Source of the DNA: Parvularculaceae bacterium UBA4496
GTDB lineage: Bacteria; Pseudomonadota; Alphaproteobacteria; Caulobacterales; Parvularculaceae
Assembly: GCA_002388885.1 (NCBI GenBank)
Contig: DGNI01000046.1
Location: 693 to 6,756 of the forward strand
DNA length: 6,064 nucleotides
Direction of reading: 5' to 3'
Below are positions 1 through 6,064 of this stretch, piece after piece. Position numbers and translations under genes: made by a program. Every line of letters begins with the position of its first letter. Position 1 is the first letter of the stretch. Below the pieces are notes generated by a model that made no database searches, was not told the DNA's origin, and saw only the letters and a program-made list of their open reading frames with translations.

Positions 1-2123
1 GCCGTCAAAAGCCGGGCGATGGATGCGTTTTTGGAAAGCGCTTCCTCGATATAGGTCTGCGAATAGGCAAATCCTGCCTGCATGTGATGACGGGCGGCGG
101 CTCTTAACAGCCATGCTTCGCGCCAATTGATGCCTGCGGTCAGAACGAGCTCGTTGAAACCGTCGTCTTCCGTCCGGCCTTCTAGGACGGCAAGGATCGT
201 CTCCTCGAAGGTTTCCTTGACTTCGTTGAGTGCAATCTTTTCACCGCGGCCATGTTCGGTATAAAAATCATGAATCCATAGCGCGTCACCGCTGGTGTCG
301 CCGAAAGTCGAAACCTTGTGACTTGCTTCCTGGAGCACGCCGAGACCGAGATATTCAATGGTCGGGATGAGTTTAGAGAGCGCCATGGGCGCGCCGCGCT
401 TGTAAATTTTGAGCCGCACCGTTGCGTCGGAATCACCTGCGTCCCGATAGGCGCGAATAACAATCGACGCATCGCCGAGCCGCTCAAGGGCCGCGATGTC
501 TTCGAGCGCTTCGGCGGCGGGCGTTGATTCGCGATAGCCGGCGCCAAACGCGCTTTCGTATTTTTCAAACAACGATTCAGGAGCGGAACCGTCATGAGCT
601 TCACGCATGGCGTCGAGGAGGCCATCGCTCCATGTGCGGCAGATTTCGCGTACCTGCCGGGTGAGTTCCATGACGCCGGGCCCTTCGGGTGCGCCCTGAT
701 TAATGCCGATAACGAAATGAACGCGTACAAGCGCCGCATCGCCAAAGGACGGCGCGAAAGACAGGACGCGCCCTTCGAAAGTATCGGCGAGGAGCTGCCC
801 GGAGCGTTCGCGGATATCGGAGTTGAAACGGTCGCGCGGGACGTAAAGAAGCGCGGATACGAAACGGTCAAACCGGTCGCGGCGCAGAAACAGCTTCACG
901 CGCGGGCGCTTGAACAGGCGCAATATGCCAAGGCAAGTTTCGCACAGCGTATCGACATCGATCTGGAAAAGTTCGTCGCGCGGGTAGCTTTCAAGGATAT
1001 TGATCAGCGCTTTTTCGTTATGACCGCCCGGCGTGAAGGCAGTTGCTTCCAGCACCTTGTCGACTTTCGCGCGGATCAGCGGAATGTCGGAGACCGGTCT
1101 GTTATAGGCTTCCGCAGTAAAGAGACCGACGAACAAATCTTCACCCACGGGCTCGCCGTCAACTGAATAGTTTTTGACTGCGACATAATCCATGAATGCC
1201 CGGCGATGCGTCAGCGACTTCGAACTAGACTTGGCGATGATGATCGGTTCTTTGGAATCGAGAAAGGCTGCGACGGCAGGAGTTAGCTTCCCGTCAGCCT
1301 GGAATGTCGATTTCAAAACGCTGCGGCCTGGTGCGGTTAAAATACCGAGATCCTTATCCTGATCAGGAATAAGGTTAGGCACGCCTTTTTCTTCGACATA
1401 GTTGAAACGGCGAACGCCAAGAAACGCGAAACGGTTATCCCAAAGCCATTTCAGAAATTGTACGGCTTCGCGCTGCTCATCGACTTTGACGCCGGGCAGG
1501 CGTGAGCGTTCGAGTTGCGCGATACAGGTTGCGAGACGCGCGCGCATTGATTCCCAGTCGGCGACGGCGATAACGACGTCGCCCAGCACAGTTTCGATTT
1601 CATTGCGGAGCGCATCGACTTCGCTTTCTGAAACCGGCGGCTCCATTTCAACATGGATCATCGACTCGCGTAAGTTCGCGCCGCCTTGTTCGCGTTTTCC
1701 CGTTGCGCCTCGCGATACCGATACAACGGCGTTCGAGAAAAACGTGACGGGCCGTCCGGCGTCGGCGAGGGCGGCCGAAATGGAATCCACGAGGAACGGC
1801 CGGTCATCCGTGGCTATATCGAGAACCAGGCGGCTATCGGTCCATTTCTTTCCCTTTTCAATACGCAGGGAAATTTTGCTTTCATCGGTCTTGCGAGTCT
1901 GGCTGTGTTTCCACGCTTGTGCGGCGCGGTCGAGTAGCGACTGCGGTTCCGACCAGATTTTGTCTTCTCCGGTGGCGTAAAGAACGAGCTGCTCAAGATA
2001 GCTTCTGAACGCCGGGCTTGGCGCGCCGGTGTCGTCGTGATCGCCAATCTTCTTTTTTTGCGCCAGCGAGATGACTTGTTCGAGAATTTGACCGTCTTCG
2101 TCGGTTAGAAAGCCGTCCGGCAT
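1..2123 (-). CDS. gdhZ: NAD-specific glutamate dehydrogenase, large 180-kDa class, N-terminal 707 codons (3' end cut by window)
   Basis: This gene encodes the regulatory N-terminal half of the large NAD-dependent glutamate dehydrogenase, a cytoplasmic enzyme that deaminates L-glutamate to 2-oxoglutarate and ammonia. Family members are about 1,600 residues, so the Rossmann catalytic domain lies beyond the left edge. The frame is open throughout. Recognisable blocks are DDRPFLVDS (106-114) in the first ACT-like region, ESMIHVEM (ending at 160), WLWDNRFAFLG (226-236), LTHRR around 306, YPRDELFQI (380-388), YVPRDRF (427-433), and the INWREAWLLRAAARHHMQ block around 665-682 that leads into the catalytic part. 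The ATG at 2123 is secure: an in-frame TAA lies eight codons upstream, no other start lies between them, and AGAGGAAG sits just ahead. It follows the membrane-protein gene after 137 bases, probably with its own promoter. In Caulobacter this enzyme (GdhZ) also destabilises FtsZ rings; whether that holds here is inference. The symbol gdhB is used for it in other bacteria. Confidence 0.95.
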   Translation of the reverse strand, partial: MPDGFLTDEDGQILEQVISLAQKKKIGDHDDTGAPSPAFRSYLEQLVLYATGEDKIWSEPQSLLDRAAQAWKHSQTRKTDESKISLRIEKGKKWTDSRLVLDIATDDRPFLVDSISAALADAGRPVTFFSNAVVSVSRGATGKREQGGANLRESMIHVEMEPPVSESEVDALRNEIETVLGDVVIAVADWESMRARLATCIAQLERSRLPGVKVDEQREAVQFLKWLWDNRFAFLGVRRFNYVEEKGVPNLIPDQDKDLGILTAPGRSVLKSTFQADGKLTPAVAAFLDSKEPIIIAKSSSKSLTHRRAFMDYVAVKNYSVDGEPVGEDLFVGLFTAEAYNRPVSDIPLIRAKVDKVLEATAFTPGGHNEKALINILESYPRDELFQIDVDTLCETCLGILRLFKRPRVKLFLRRDRFDRFVSALLYVPRDRFNSDIRERSGQLLADTFEGRVLSFAPSFGDAALVRVHFVIGINQGAPEGPGVMELTRQVREICRTWSDGLLDAMREAHDGSAPESLFEKYESAFGAGYRESTPAAEALEDIAALERLGDASIVIRAYRDAGDSDATVRLKIYKRGAPMALSKLIPTIEYLGLGVLQEASHKVSTFGDTSGDALWIHDFYTEHGRGEKIALNEVKETFEETILAVLEGRTEDDGFNELVLTAGINWREAWLLRAAARHHMQAGFAYSQTYIEEALSKNASIARLLT

Positions 2124-2127
2124 ATCG

Positions 2128-2135
2128 CTTCCTCT
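2128..2135 (-). promoter_or_regulatory. Strong ribosome binding site of the glutamate dehydrogenase gene
   Basis: On the minus strand AGAGGAAG lies four bases from the ATG at 2123, with its GAGGA core six bases from it. It is the clearest Shine-Dalgarno sequence in the window. Together with the in-frame TAA at 2145-2147 it fixes the start of the gene. Confidence 0.8.
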
Positions 2136-2154
2136 GCGATTGTTTTAAGGGGTG

Positions 2155-2184
2155 TCATAACGTGAAGACTTTGAGAATGTCTAA
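2155..2184 (-). promoter_or_regulatory. Possible promoter of the glutamate dehydrogenase gene with an overlapping dyad
   Basis: Reading the minus strand, TTAGAC (2184-2179) and TTATGA (2160-2155) are separated by 18 bases, a loose match to a housekeeping -35/-10 pair about 31 bases ahead of the start codon. An imperfect 17-bp dyad at 2166-2182 (AGAC.TT/AA.GTCT, one mismatch per arm, central GAG) fills the spacer and could be an operator. The sequence matches are weak, and the main argument is their position in the 137-base gap. Confidence 0.25.
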
Positions 2185-2260
2185 CGAAATAGACCCGCAT
2201 TGAGGGCAGAATTGCCGCCCTTCAGGAACATACCGAGAATTCGTTTGCGAATGGCTTTTT

Positions 2261-3010
2261 TCAGGCCTGCAAGGCCTGTGATCCCCCTGCCTCAAAGCCC
2301 GCTTCATCCGCGCCCGAACGCTCGATTTCCCGTCTAAGCAGCGCAGTGCGCGGATATCGGCGGCTGGCGCCTTTTTCAAGATACCGATTGGCAATACGCA
2401 AACCCGTGAGGCCCAAAAGGGCAGTGGAGGATGCGGCGATGGTCAGCCCGGTTTCGTCGGCGCGCAGGCCGGCGAGGATGGCGAACAAAGCGCCCGGCAC
2501 GGCCAGCGCAGCAGCGCTGTAAAAATGAGAGGCATGCAGGAGCGCAGCTGCAAAGATCGCCAGCATGGAAAACGCCATAATCTGCATAGCGAGGGCGGTC
2601 AGCGCGTCGGCCGGCGCAAGCAGGATCGGCGCGCTCGCCAGAACAACGCCTAGAACAGATAGACTGGCCGTGTAAGCCGCACGCCAGCGGAACGGGCGGG
2701 ATGAAAGATTGGCCCCGGCGCGAAATTGACTGCGCAACCGGCGGCACATCCAAAGCGCGCCCAGCATCATGACGCCCCAGGCGAGCGCCCGACCGGGATA
2801 GACGCGCCCCGCAACAACCGCCATGTAGATCGCGGCGCCGGCGATGAGAGCAAGACCCGGCGCGCTCCAGCGCGATAAAACGTCGATCAGGTGCAGACGC
2901 GCTGCGCGCGACAACGGCGCCGGCCGCCTCTTGTCCGGTCTGATCGGCGTCTGGCGCGCGAGCTCCTGCAGCTCGCGGACGTCTTTTTCATGCAGCGAAG
3001 CGCTTTTCAT
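2261..3010 (-). CDS. Six-helix integral membrane protein resembling a sensory input domain without output domain
   Basis: I do not recognise a named family for this 249-residue protein. It has a hydrophilic cytoplasmic-type N-terminus (1-48, rich in Lys/Arg/Glu). About six hydrophobic helices follow, near 50-69, 74-90, 111-132, 137-160, 164-183 and 188-206. The protein ends in a charged tail (207-249). Basic loops (RRLRSQFR after helix 2; RRYPRTALLRRE after helix 6) suggest both ends are cytoplasmic. The plan, with Trp/Arg-rich turns and a charged linker after the last helix, resembles the six-helix input domains fused to GGDEF, EAL or histidine-kinase outputs in Proteobacteria. Here the protein stops where the output domain would begin. 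The ATG at 3010 is the only start after an in-frame TAA at 3032-3034, and AAGG lies seven bases ahead. The upstream region carries a perfect CtrA box and a 16-bp palindrome, so cell-cycle control is likely. The reading frame is confident; the role is unknown. Confidence 0.85.
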   Translation of the reverse strand: MKSASLHEKDVRELQELARQTPIRPDKRRPAPLSRAARLHLIDVLSRWSAPGLALIAGAAIYMAVVAGRVYPGRALAWGVMMLGALWMCRRLRSQFRAGANLSSRPFRWRAAYTASLSVLGVVLASAPILLAPADALTALAMQIMAFSMLAIFAAALLHASHFYSAAALAVPGALFAILAGLRADETGLTIAASSTALLGLTGLRIANRYLEKGASRRYPRTALLRREIERSGADEAGFEAGGSQALQA

Positions 3011-3032
3011 AGGGCGCCTTGTCCCTTTGGCT

Positions 3033-3048
3033 TACTCCCATGGGAGTA
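3033..3048. promoter_or_regulatory. Perfect 16-bp palindrome, candidate operator
   Basis: TACTCCCATGGGAGTA is a perfect inverted repeat without a spacer. It lies 22 bases ahead of the membrane-protein start codon and 8 bases downstream (in the transcription direction) of the CtrA box, about where the -10 element or transcript start would fall. No T-run follows on either strand, so it does not look like a terminator. A dimeric repressor site is the simplest reading, but I do not recognise the motif. Confidence 0.45.
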
Positions 3049-3056
3049 CGCAATCA

Positions 3057-3071
3057 TTAACCAATCGTTAA
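3057..3071 (-). promoter_or_regulatory. CtrA binding box (TTAA-N7-TTAA)
   Basis: TTAACCAATCGTTAA on the plus strand is an exact TTAA-N7-TTAA, the full CtrA recognition motif of Caulobacter and relatives. Because the half sites are palindromic, the motif reads on both strands, and both orientations begin TTAAC or TTAAT. It lies in the 113-base gap between the TPR gene and the membrane-protein gene, ending 46 bases ahead of the latter's ATG. That fits CtrA acting near the -35 region or as a repressor. I found no other full match in the window. Eight fixed A/T bases make a chance match uncommon in DNA of this composition. Confidence 0.7.
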
Positions 3072-3123
3072 GCAAGGCAATGGGGTGATTTTCGGTTGAG
3101 GTCGAGCCCCAATTTGCGCTGCG

Positions 3124-3774
3124 CTATTCTTCGCCGGGCTCGGCTAGCGAGACTTCGATATTGACGCCGGCCTGGGCGAGGTCGCCGCGTAAAACGAGCG
3201 CATCGATATTCACCGGATCAATGGTGAGCGCGTTGACGACATCCTGCGCCGCGCGTTCGTAGCTCGTCAGCGTATAAAGACCGCGGCCGCGCAGCACATA
3301 AGTTTCGGCGCTTATGAAACCAGCTTCTTCCGCGGTATTCACGGCGTTGATGACGTCCTGCCAGCGGTTTTGCGCTGCGTAGACTTTCGCTGCCGTCAGA
3401 TAGAGTTCGCCGGAATCGGGAACGAGCGTCAACGCTTCATTGAGCGCCTTTTCCGCAGCATCCGGCTCTTCTGCCTCGAGCCAGGATAGCGCCGCCTGAT
3501 CGTAAAGTCGCGCACGCACATAATCGTCGCCGGCGTCTTTTCGCTGAGCGATTTCTTCGAGCCGCAATGCAGCCAGTTTCGGAAACCCTGCTTTGAGATC
3601 CGCCTGCGCGAGGCAATGACGCGCCTCAGCGCCGCCGCCTTCATTGACCCATTGCTGGGCGGCGATGCGGCCAAGTTCGATATCGGCTTCAACAAGCTGG
3701 ACGCAGTCCGTGTATCGCGGACTGGCGATTTCGGACGCAACGGCAAGGGCGGCAAGGATACTGACAAGCGACAT
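3124..3774 (-). CDS. Exported tetratricopeptide-repeat (TPR) protein
   Basis: This 216-residue protein starts with a short hydrophobic stretch (2-13), followed by ASEIAS (12-18). It looks like a Sec signal peptide with possible cleavage near residues 14-18, although there is no basic residue ahead of the hydrophobic core. The rest is helical. A divergent helix pair with Cys24 and Cys54 (22-78) is followed by TPR-like units at about 90-121 (ALSWLEAEEPDAAEKALNEA), 123-154, 156-188 (YERAAQDVVNALTIDP) and a partial unit to about 203. The C-terminus is acidic (EPGEE). TPR domains bind protein partners, and this one would act in the periplasm or at the membrane if the signal is real. The ATG is the only start after an in-frame TAA nine codons upstream. 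It has no visible Shine-Dalgarno sequence and begins only 65 bases after divL, downstream of a terminator, so it may use a promoter overlapping that terminator, or read-through. The partner and function are unknown. Confidence 0.85.
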   Translation of the reverse strand: MSLVSILAALAVASEIASPRYTDCVQLVEADIELGRIAAQQWVNEGGGAEARHCLAQADLKAGFPKLAALRLEEIAQRKDAGDDYVRARLYDQAALSWLEAEEPDAAEKALNEALTLVPDSGELYLTAAKVYAAQNRWQDVINAVNTAEEAGFISAETYVLRGRGLYTLTSYERAAQDVVNALTIDPVNIDALVLRGDLAQAGVNIEVSLAEPGEE

Positions 3775-3803
3775 GGGCGGAATGTAGCGCGTGCGGCGCG
3801 ATT

Positions 3804-3830
3804 AAAAAGGGGCTTGAGGGAAGAAAGCCC
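3804..3830 (-). terminator. Intrinsic terminator of divL
   Basis: On the minus strand GGGCTT (3830-3825) pairs with AAGCCC (3815-3810) across a nine-base loop, followed by C and TTTTT (3808-3804). It starts 10 bases after the divL stop codon, the normal place for a Rho-independent terminator. It separates divL from the TPR gene, although the stem is only six pairs and read-through is possible. Confidence 0.7.
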
Positions 3831-3839
3831 AGCCGCCGC

Positions 3840-6064
3840 CTATTCTGCGGCCTGCGGTCTGGAATTCGGAATTTGATTTTCGCTGTCATCAGCCTTGGTT
3901 TTGGCTCGTTTGCGGGCTGGCGCTTTTTTCTTGCGCGGCTTCGGGGCGCTGCCTTTTGCTTTCGGCGCAGGGCTGGAAGCGGCTGCCTCTTCGTCCGGGG
4001 CCGGTTTTGTTGCGACGGCCTTTGCCGGTTCCGGCAGGAAGCAAGTGACGGTAACGCCCTGGCCTTCGGATGAATCCATCCGCACCCAACCGTGATGCAA
4101 TTTGACGAAGCGCTCGACCAGCGCGAGGCCAAGGCCTGCGCCAGCGCTCGGCCCGCGGCTTTCGAAAGCATCAAACGCGCGCGCCTGATCGGTGGGCGAC
4201 AACCCGCGGCCCGTATCGCTGACCCAGATTTTCACGGCTTCGCCGACGCGCTGCGCGCCAAGCGTTACATGCCCGCCTGACCCTGTATAGGCGAATGCGT
4301 TGGAAAGCAGGTTGAACAGAACCTGCTTTATGCGCCGTTCGTCGAGTTCGGTTTCACCGATGTCTTTCGGACAATCAACCTTAAGTGCAACTTGCGTGTC
4401 CTCGGCCTTGAGCGCCGCAAAGGTCGCTGCGCTTTCAAGAAGCTTCCGGATATCGGTCTTCTTCAAGTTGATGTCGAGCTGGCCGGCGTCGATGGCGGCG
4501 AGGTCGATAATGTCATTGATGAGATCGCGCAAATGATAGGACGCGGACATGATCGATGCGATGTAGTCTTTCTGGCGATCGTTCAGTACGCCGAACATCT
4601 GTCCGTCGAGCATTTCCGAAAAGCCGATGATGGTCGAAAGCGGCGTTCTCAGCTGATAGGATACATGATCGACGAATTTCGATTTCAGCCGGTCGGCGTT
4701 CTCGAGAATGGCGTTGCGTTCTTTCAGTTCCTTTTCGCGTTCCTTGGAGTCGGTAATGTCAAGGAAGTGGGCGAGCGTCGCGCCGTCGGGCAGGGGTTCG
4801 GTGCCGATTGCGAGCGTTCGACCGTCAGCGAGCTTGACCTCCTGAGCGCTTAAAGGTTGCCGGTCTTCATGCAGCTTTGAAGCAATACACCGCCGCAATG
4901 AATCAAACGCATCATCGGCGTCCTTCGCCAGCTTTTGCAGGTTATCGACAATCAGATCCACATGCGGTTTTGAATCCACAAGCCGCGCATCAAGGCGCCA
5001 GAGTTTCTGGAACGCCTTGTTGTAAAGCCGCAGCGTGCCGTCACCGGCGAAAACGGCAACGCCTTCCGTCAGATTGTTAAGCGTCGCTTTCTGAACATTG
5101 ATCTGGGTGTTAAACTGCGCCTCTAGCGAAATCTTTTCGGTGATGTCTTCAAACGCCGTCATTATCCCGCCGAGCGGGTGACGTTGCCTTGCAACCTGCA
5201 GCGTCCGCCCGTCCGGCAAGTGCCAGACTTCGTCCGGCGCGCCGCCAAGGCGCTCGGCGCCGGGCTCCGACAACCCTTCCGTATAAAGCGCGAGCTGCTT
5301 TTCCTTCCATTCTTCATAGTCGGAAGGCTCCGGCAATCGCCCGCCGACGCGAAGCTGATCGAGGATCTCGCCGTGATAAACGCGGCCTGAAAGTTCCGCG
5401 TCATCGAGCGACCACAATTCGCGGAAAGCGCGGTTGTAATAGATCAGGTTCTGGCTGGCGCCGAAAATCGCAACGCCTGTGTGAATTTGGTCGAGCGTGC
5501 GCTGATTGGCTTCGATCTGCTGTTTGAGATCGGACTTCGCCTTGTCCTGTTCCGTCACGTCGATGGCGACGCCGCCAAGCGCAGCGTCGCCCGATCCGTG
5601 CAGCGGCGTTTCCACAATGCGGAAGACCCGGCGTTCGCCGCGGGAATTGATAACGGCCCGGCCTTCATTCGCCTTGCGCTCCGTTGCGGCGGCGGAGGCG
5701 AGTTTTTTGATCGAATTGTCGAGTTCCGTCTGCTGTTTGATGACGTCGGCGACGTTCGGCGCTTCGACAACGTCAGCATACGCACGGTTTACCCATACGA
5801 GGTCAAGGCTGGCGTTGCGCCGCCATGCCGGCACAGGCGAGCGTTCGAGAAGAGCGAGGGCGCCGTGAAGGTCCGTCGCACGCTCGCGCACCGCGCCGAT
5901 AACGGCGCCGTCTTCGGCCATGCGCACGGCCGGATCGGTGATCCACAATGCGACCTGACCGCCGGCGACGCGTCCATCAACCTCGATCGCGCGTCCGTCA
6001 GCGGTGACGACGTTGCCGGAAAACGCAACGCCATGAGAACGCAAATCCTCCACCTTTTCGCGCA
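3840..6064 (-). CDS. divL: DivL-type PAS pseudo-histidine kinase with Tyr phospho-acceptor position (5' end cut by window)
   Basis: This is most of a DivL homologue. Positions are counted from the Val codon at 6053; the frame continues past the window edge, so the true start and the expected N-terminal membrane helix lie outside. Three PAS-like regions (about 65-170, 185-308, 323-436) are followed by a dimerisation domain (about 455-525) and an ATP-binding domain (about 566-675). The H-box reads HVSYQLRTP, with Tyr466 replacing the phospho-acceptor His. This is the hallmark of DivL (Tyr550 in Caulobacter), and the offset implies roughly 80 missing residues. The ATP-binding part keeps the N-box (NLLSNA, 581-586), G1 (DTGRG, 613-617) and G2 (GAGLGLAL, 638-645). 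In Caulobacter, DivL sits at the new pole, binds DivK and CckA, and promotes CckA kinase activity toward CtrA. Residues 676-737 form an Ala/Pro/Lys-rich basic tail not typical of kinases. An intrinsic terminator follows the stop. Assignment as DivL is strong from the Tyr H-box plus multiple PAS domains. Confidence 0.92.
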   Translation of the reverse strand, partial: REKVEDLRSHGVAFSGNVVTADGRAIEVDGRVAGGQVALWITDPAVRMAEDGAVIGAVRERATDLHGALALLERSPVPAWRRNASLDLVWVNRAYADVVEAPNVADVIKQQTELDNSIKKLASAAATERKANEGRAVINSRGERRVFRIVETPLHGSGDAALGGVAIDVTEQDKAKSDLKQQIEANQRTLDQIHTGVAIFGASQNLIYYNRAFRELWSLDDAELSGRVYHGEILDQLRVGGRLPEPSDYEEWKEKQLALYTEGLSEPGAERLGGAPDEVWHLPDGRTLQVARQRHPLGGIMTAFEDITEKISLEAQFNTQINVQKATLNNLTEGVAVFAGDGTLRLYNKAFQKLWRLDARLVDSKPHVDLIVDNLQKLAKDADDAFDSLRRCIASKLHEDRQPLSAQEVKLADGRTLAIGTEPLPDGATLAHFLDITDSKEREKELKERNAILENADRLKSKFVDHVSYQLRTPLSTIIGFSEMLDGQMFGVLNDRQKDYIASIMSASYHLRDLINDIIDLAAIDAGQLDINLKKTDIRKLLESAATFAALKAEDTQVALKVDCPKDIGETELDERRIKQVLFNLLSNAFAYTGSGGHVTLGAQRVGEAVKIWVSDTGRGLSPTDQARAFDAFESRGPSAGAGLGLALVERFVKLHHGWVRMDSSEGQGVTVTCFLPEPAKAVATKPAPDEEAAASSPAPKAKGSAPKPRKKKAPARKRAKTKADDSENQIPNSRPQAAE

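Noticed and set aside
182..871. Minus-strand frame of 229 codons overlapping the dehydrogenase
   Set aside because: It is in a different frame on the same strand as the conserved blocks (YVPRDRF and others). Only the dehydrogenase frame encodes family sequence here.
594..1166. Long plus-strand open frame (190 codons)
   Set aside because: It lies antisense to a clear, family-matching stretch of the glutamate dehydrogenase. Its protein shows no recognisable motif, so it is a shadow of codon bias.
1402..1980. Plus-strand open frame (192 codons), Ser/Arg-rich
   Set aside because: It is antisense to the dehydrogenase N-terminal region. Its low-complexity Ser/Arg/Thr composition is typical of a frame shadow.
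2145..2160. Second CtrA-like site ahead of the dehydrogenase gene (TTAA followed by CATAA)
   Set aside because: Only one half site is intact and the spacing to the second is wrong, so it is not a supported CtrA box.
2234..2260. Plus-strand hairpin ATTCG/CGAAT followed by a T-run, possible terminator
   Set aside because: The stem is a weak five pairs with an offset T-run, and no plus-strand gene exists for it to terminate.
2262..2278. Seven-pair hairpin (CAGGCCT, GCA loop) at the end of the membrane-protein gene
   Set aside because: On the minus strand it is followed by an A-run, not a T-run, and it overlaps the last codons. It does not fit an intrinsic terminator in either direction.
3689..4174. 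Minus-strand frame spanning the divL end and the TPR start, possible bridging gene or frameshift
   Set aside because: Both divL and the TPR gene have complete ends in their own frames, with a terminator between them. This frame is an Arg/Pro-rich shadow.
4392..4853. Plus-strand open frame (153 codons) opposite the kinase domain
   Set aside because: It mirrors the H-box and PAS region of divL, and no motif or ribosome site supports it.
6051..6053. GTG as start codon of the divL frame
   Set aside because: The frame stays open to the window edge, the sequence before it (REK) continues normal coding, and DivL proteins have about 80 more N-terminal residues. The GTG is an internal Val codon.

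Overview
The window suggests an alphaproteobacterium with the CtrA-type cell-cycle circuit, such as a member of the Caulobacterales or Parvularculales. Three things point that way: a DivL-type pseudo-kinase with tyrosine at the phospho-acceptor site, a perfect CtrA box (TTAA-N7-TTAA), and a large NAD-dependent glutamate dehydrogenase of the 180-kDa class. The DNA is moderately GC-rich. I cannot fix the genus from the sequence.

All four genes lie on the minus strand, so transcription runs from high to low coordinates. In transcription order they are: (1) divL, with its 5' end beyond the right edge (6064 to 3840), ending in a good intrinsic terminator; (2) a 216-residue exported TPR protein (3774 to 3124), only 65 bases after divL; (3) a 249-residue six-helix membrane protein (3010 to 2261), preceded by the CtrA box and a perfect 16-bp palindrome; and (4) the first 707 codons of gdhZ/gdhB (2123 to 1), whose catalytic domain lies beyond the left edge. 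No gene is supported on the plus strand. The open frames there are antisense shadows of these four genes. No RNA genes, insertion sequences, CRISPR arrays or integration signs were seen. The gene-free gaps are 65, 113 and 137 bases, so none exceeds 300 bases.

The biological theme is cell-cycle control. In Caulobacter, DivL promotes the CckA-ChpT-CtrA phosphorelay, and the NAD-dependent glutamate dehydrogenase GdhZ links glutamate metabolism to FtsZ-ring disassembly. Here both genes sit within about 2 kb of each other. Between them is a membrane protein that looks like a sensory input domain without an output domain, under an apparent CtrA-controlled promoter. The co-location is seen directly; the functional link is inference. 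Apart from this arrangement the region looks like ordinary core chromosome, not an accessory island.
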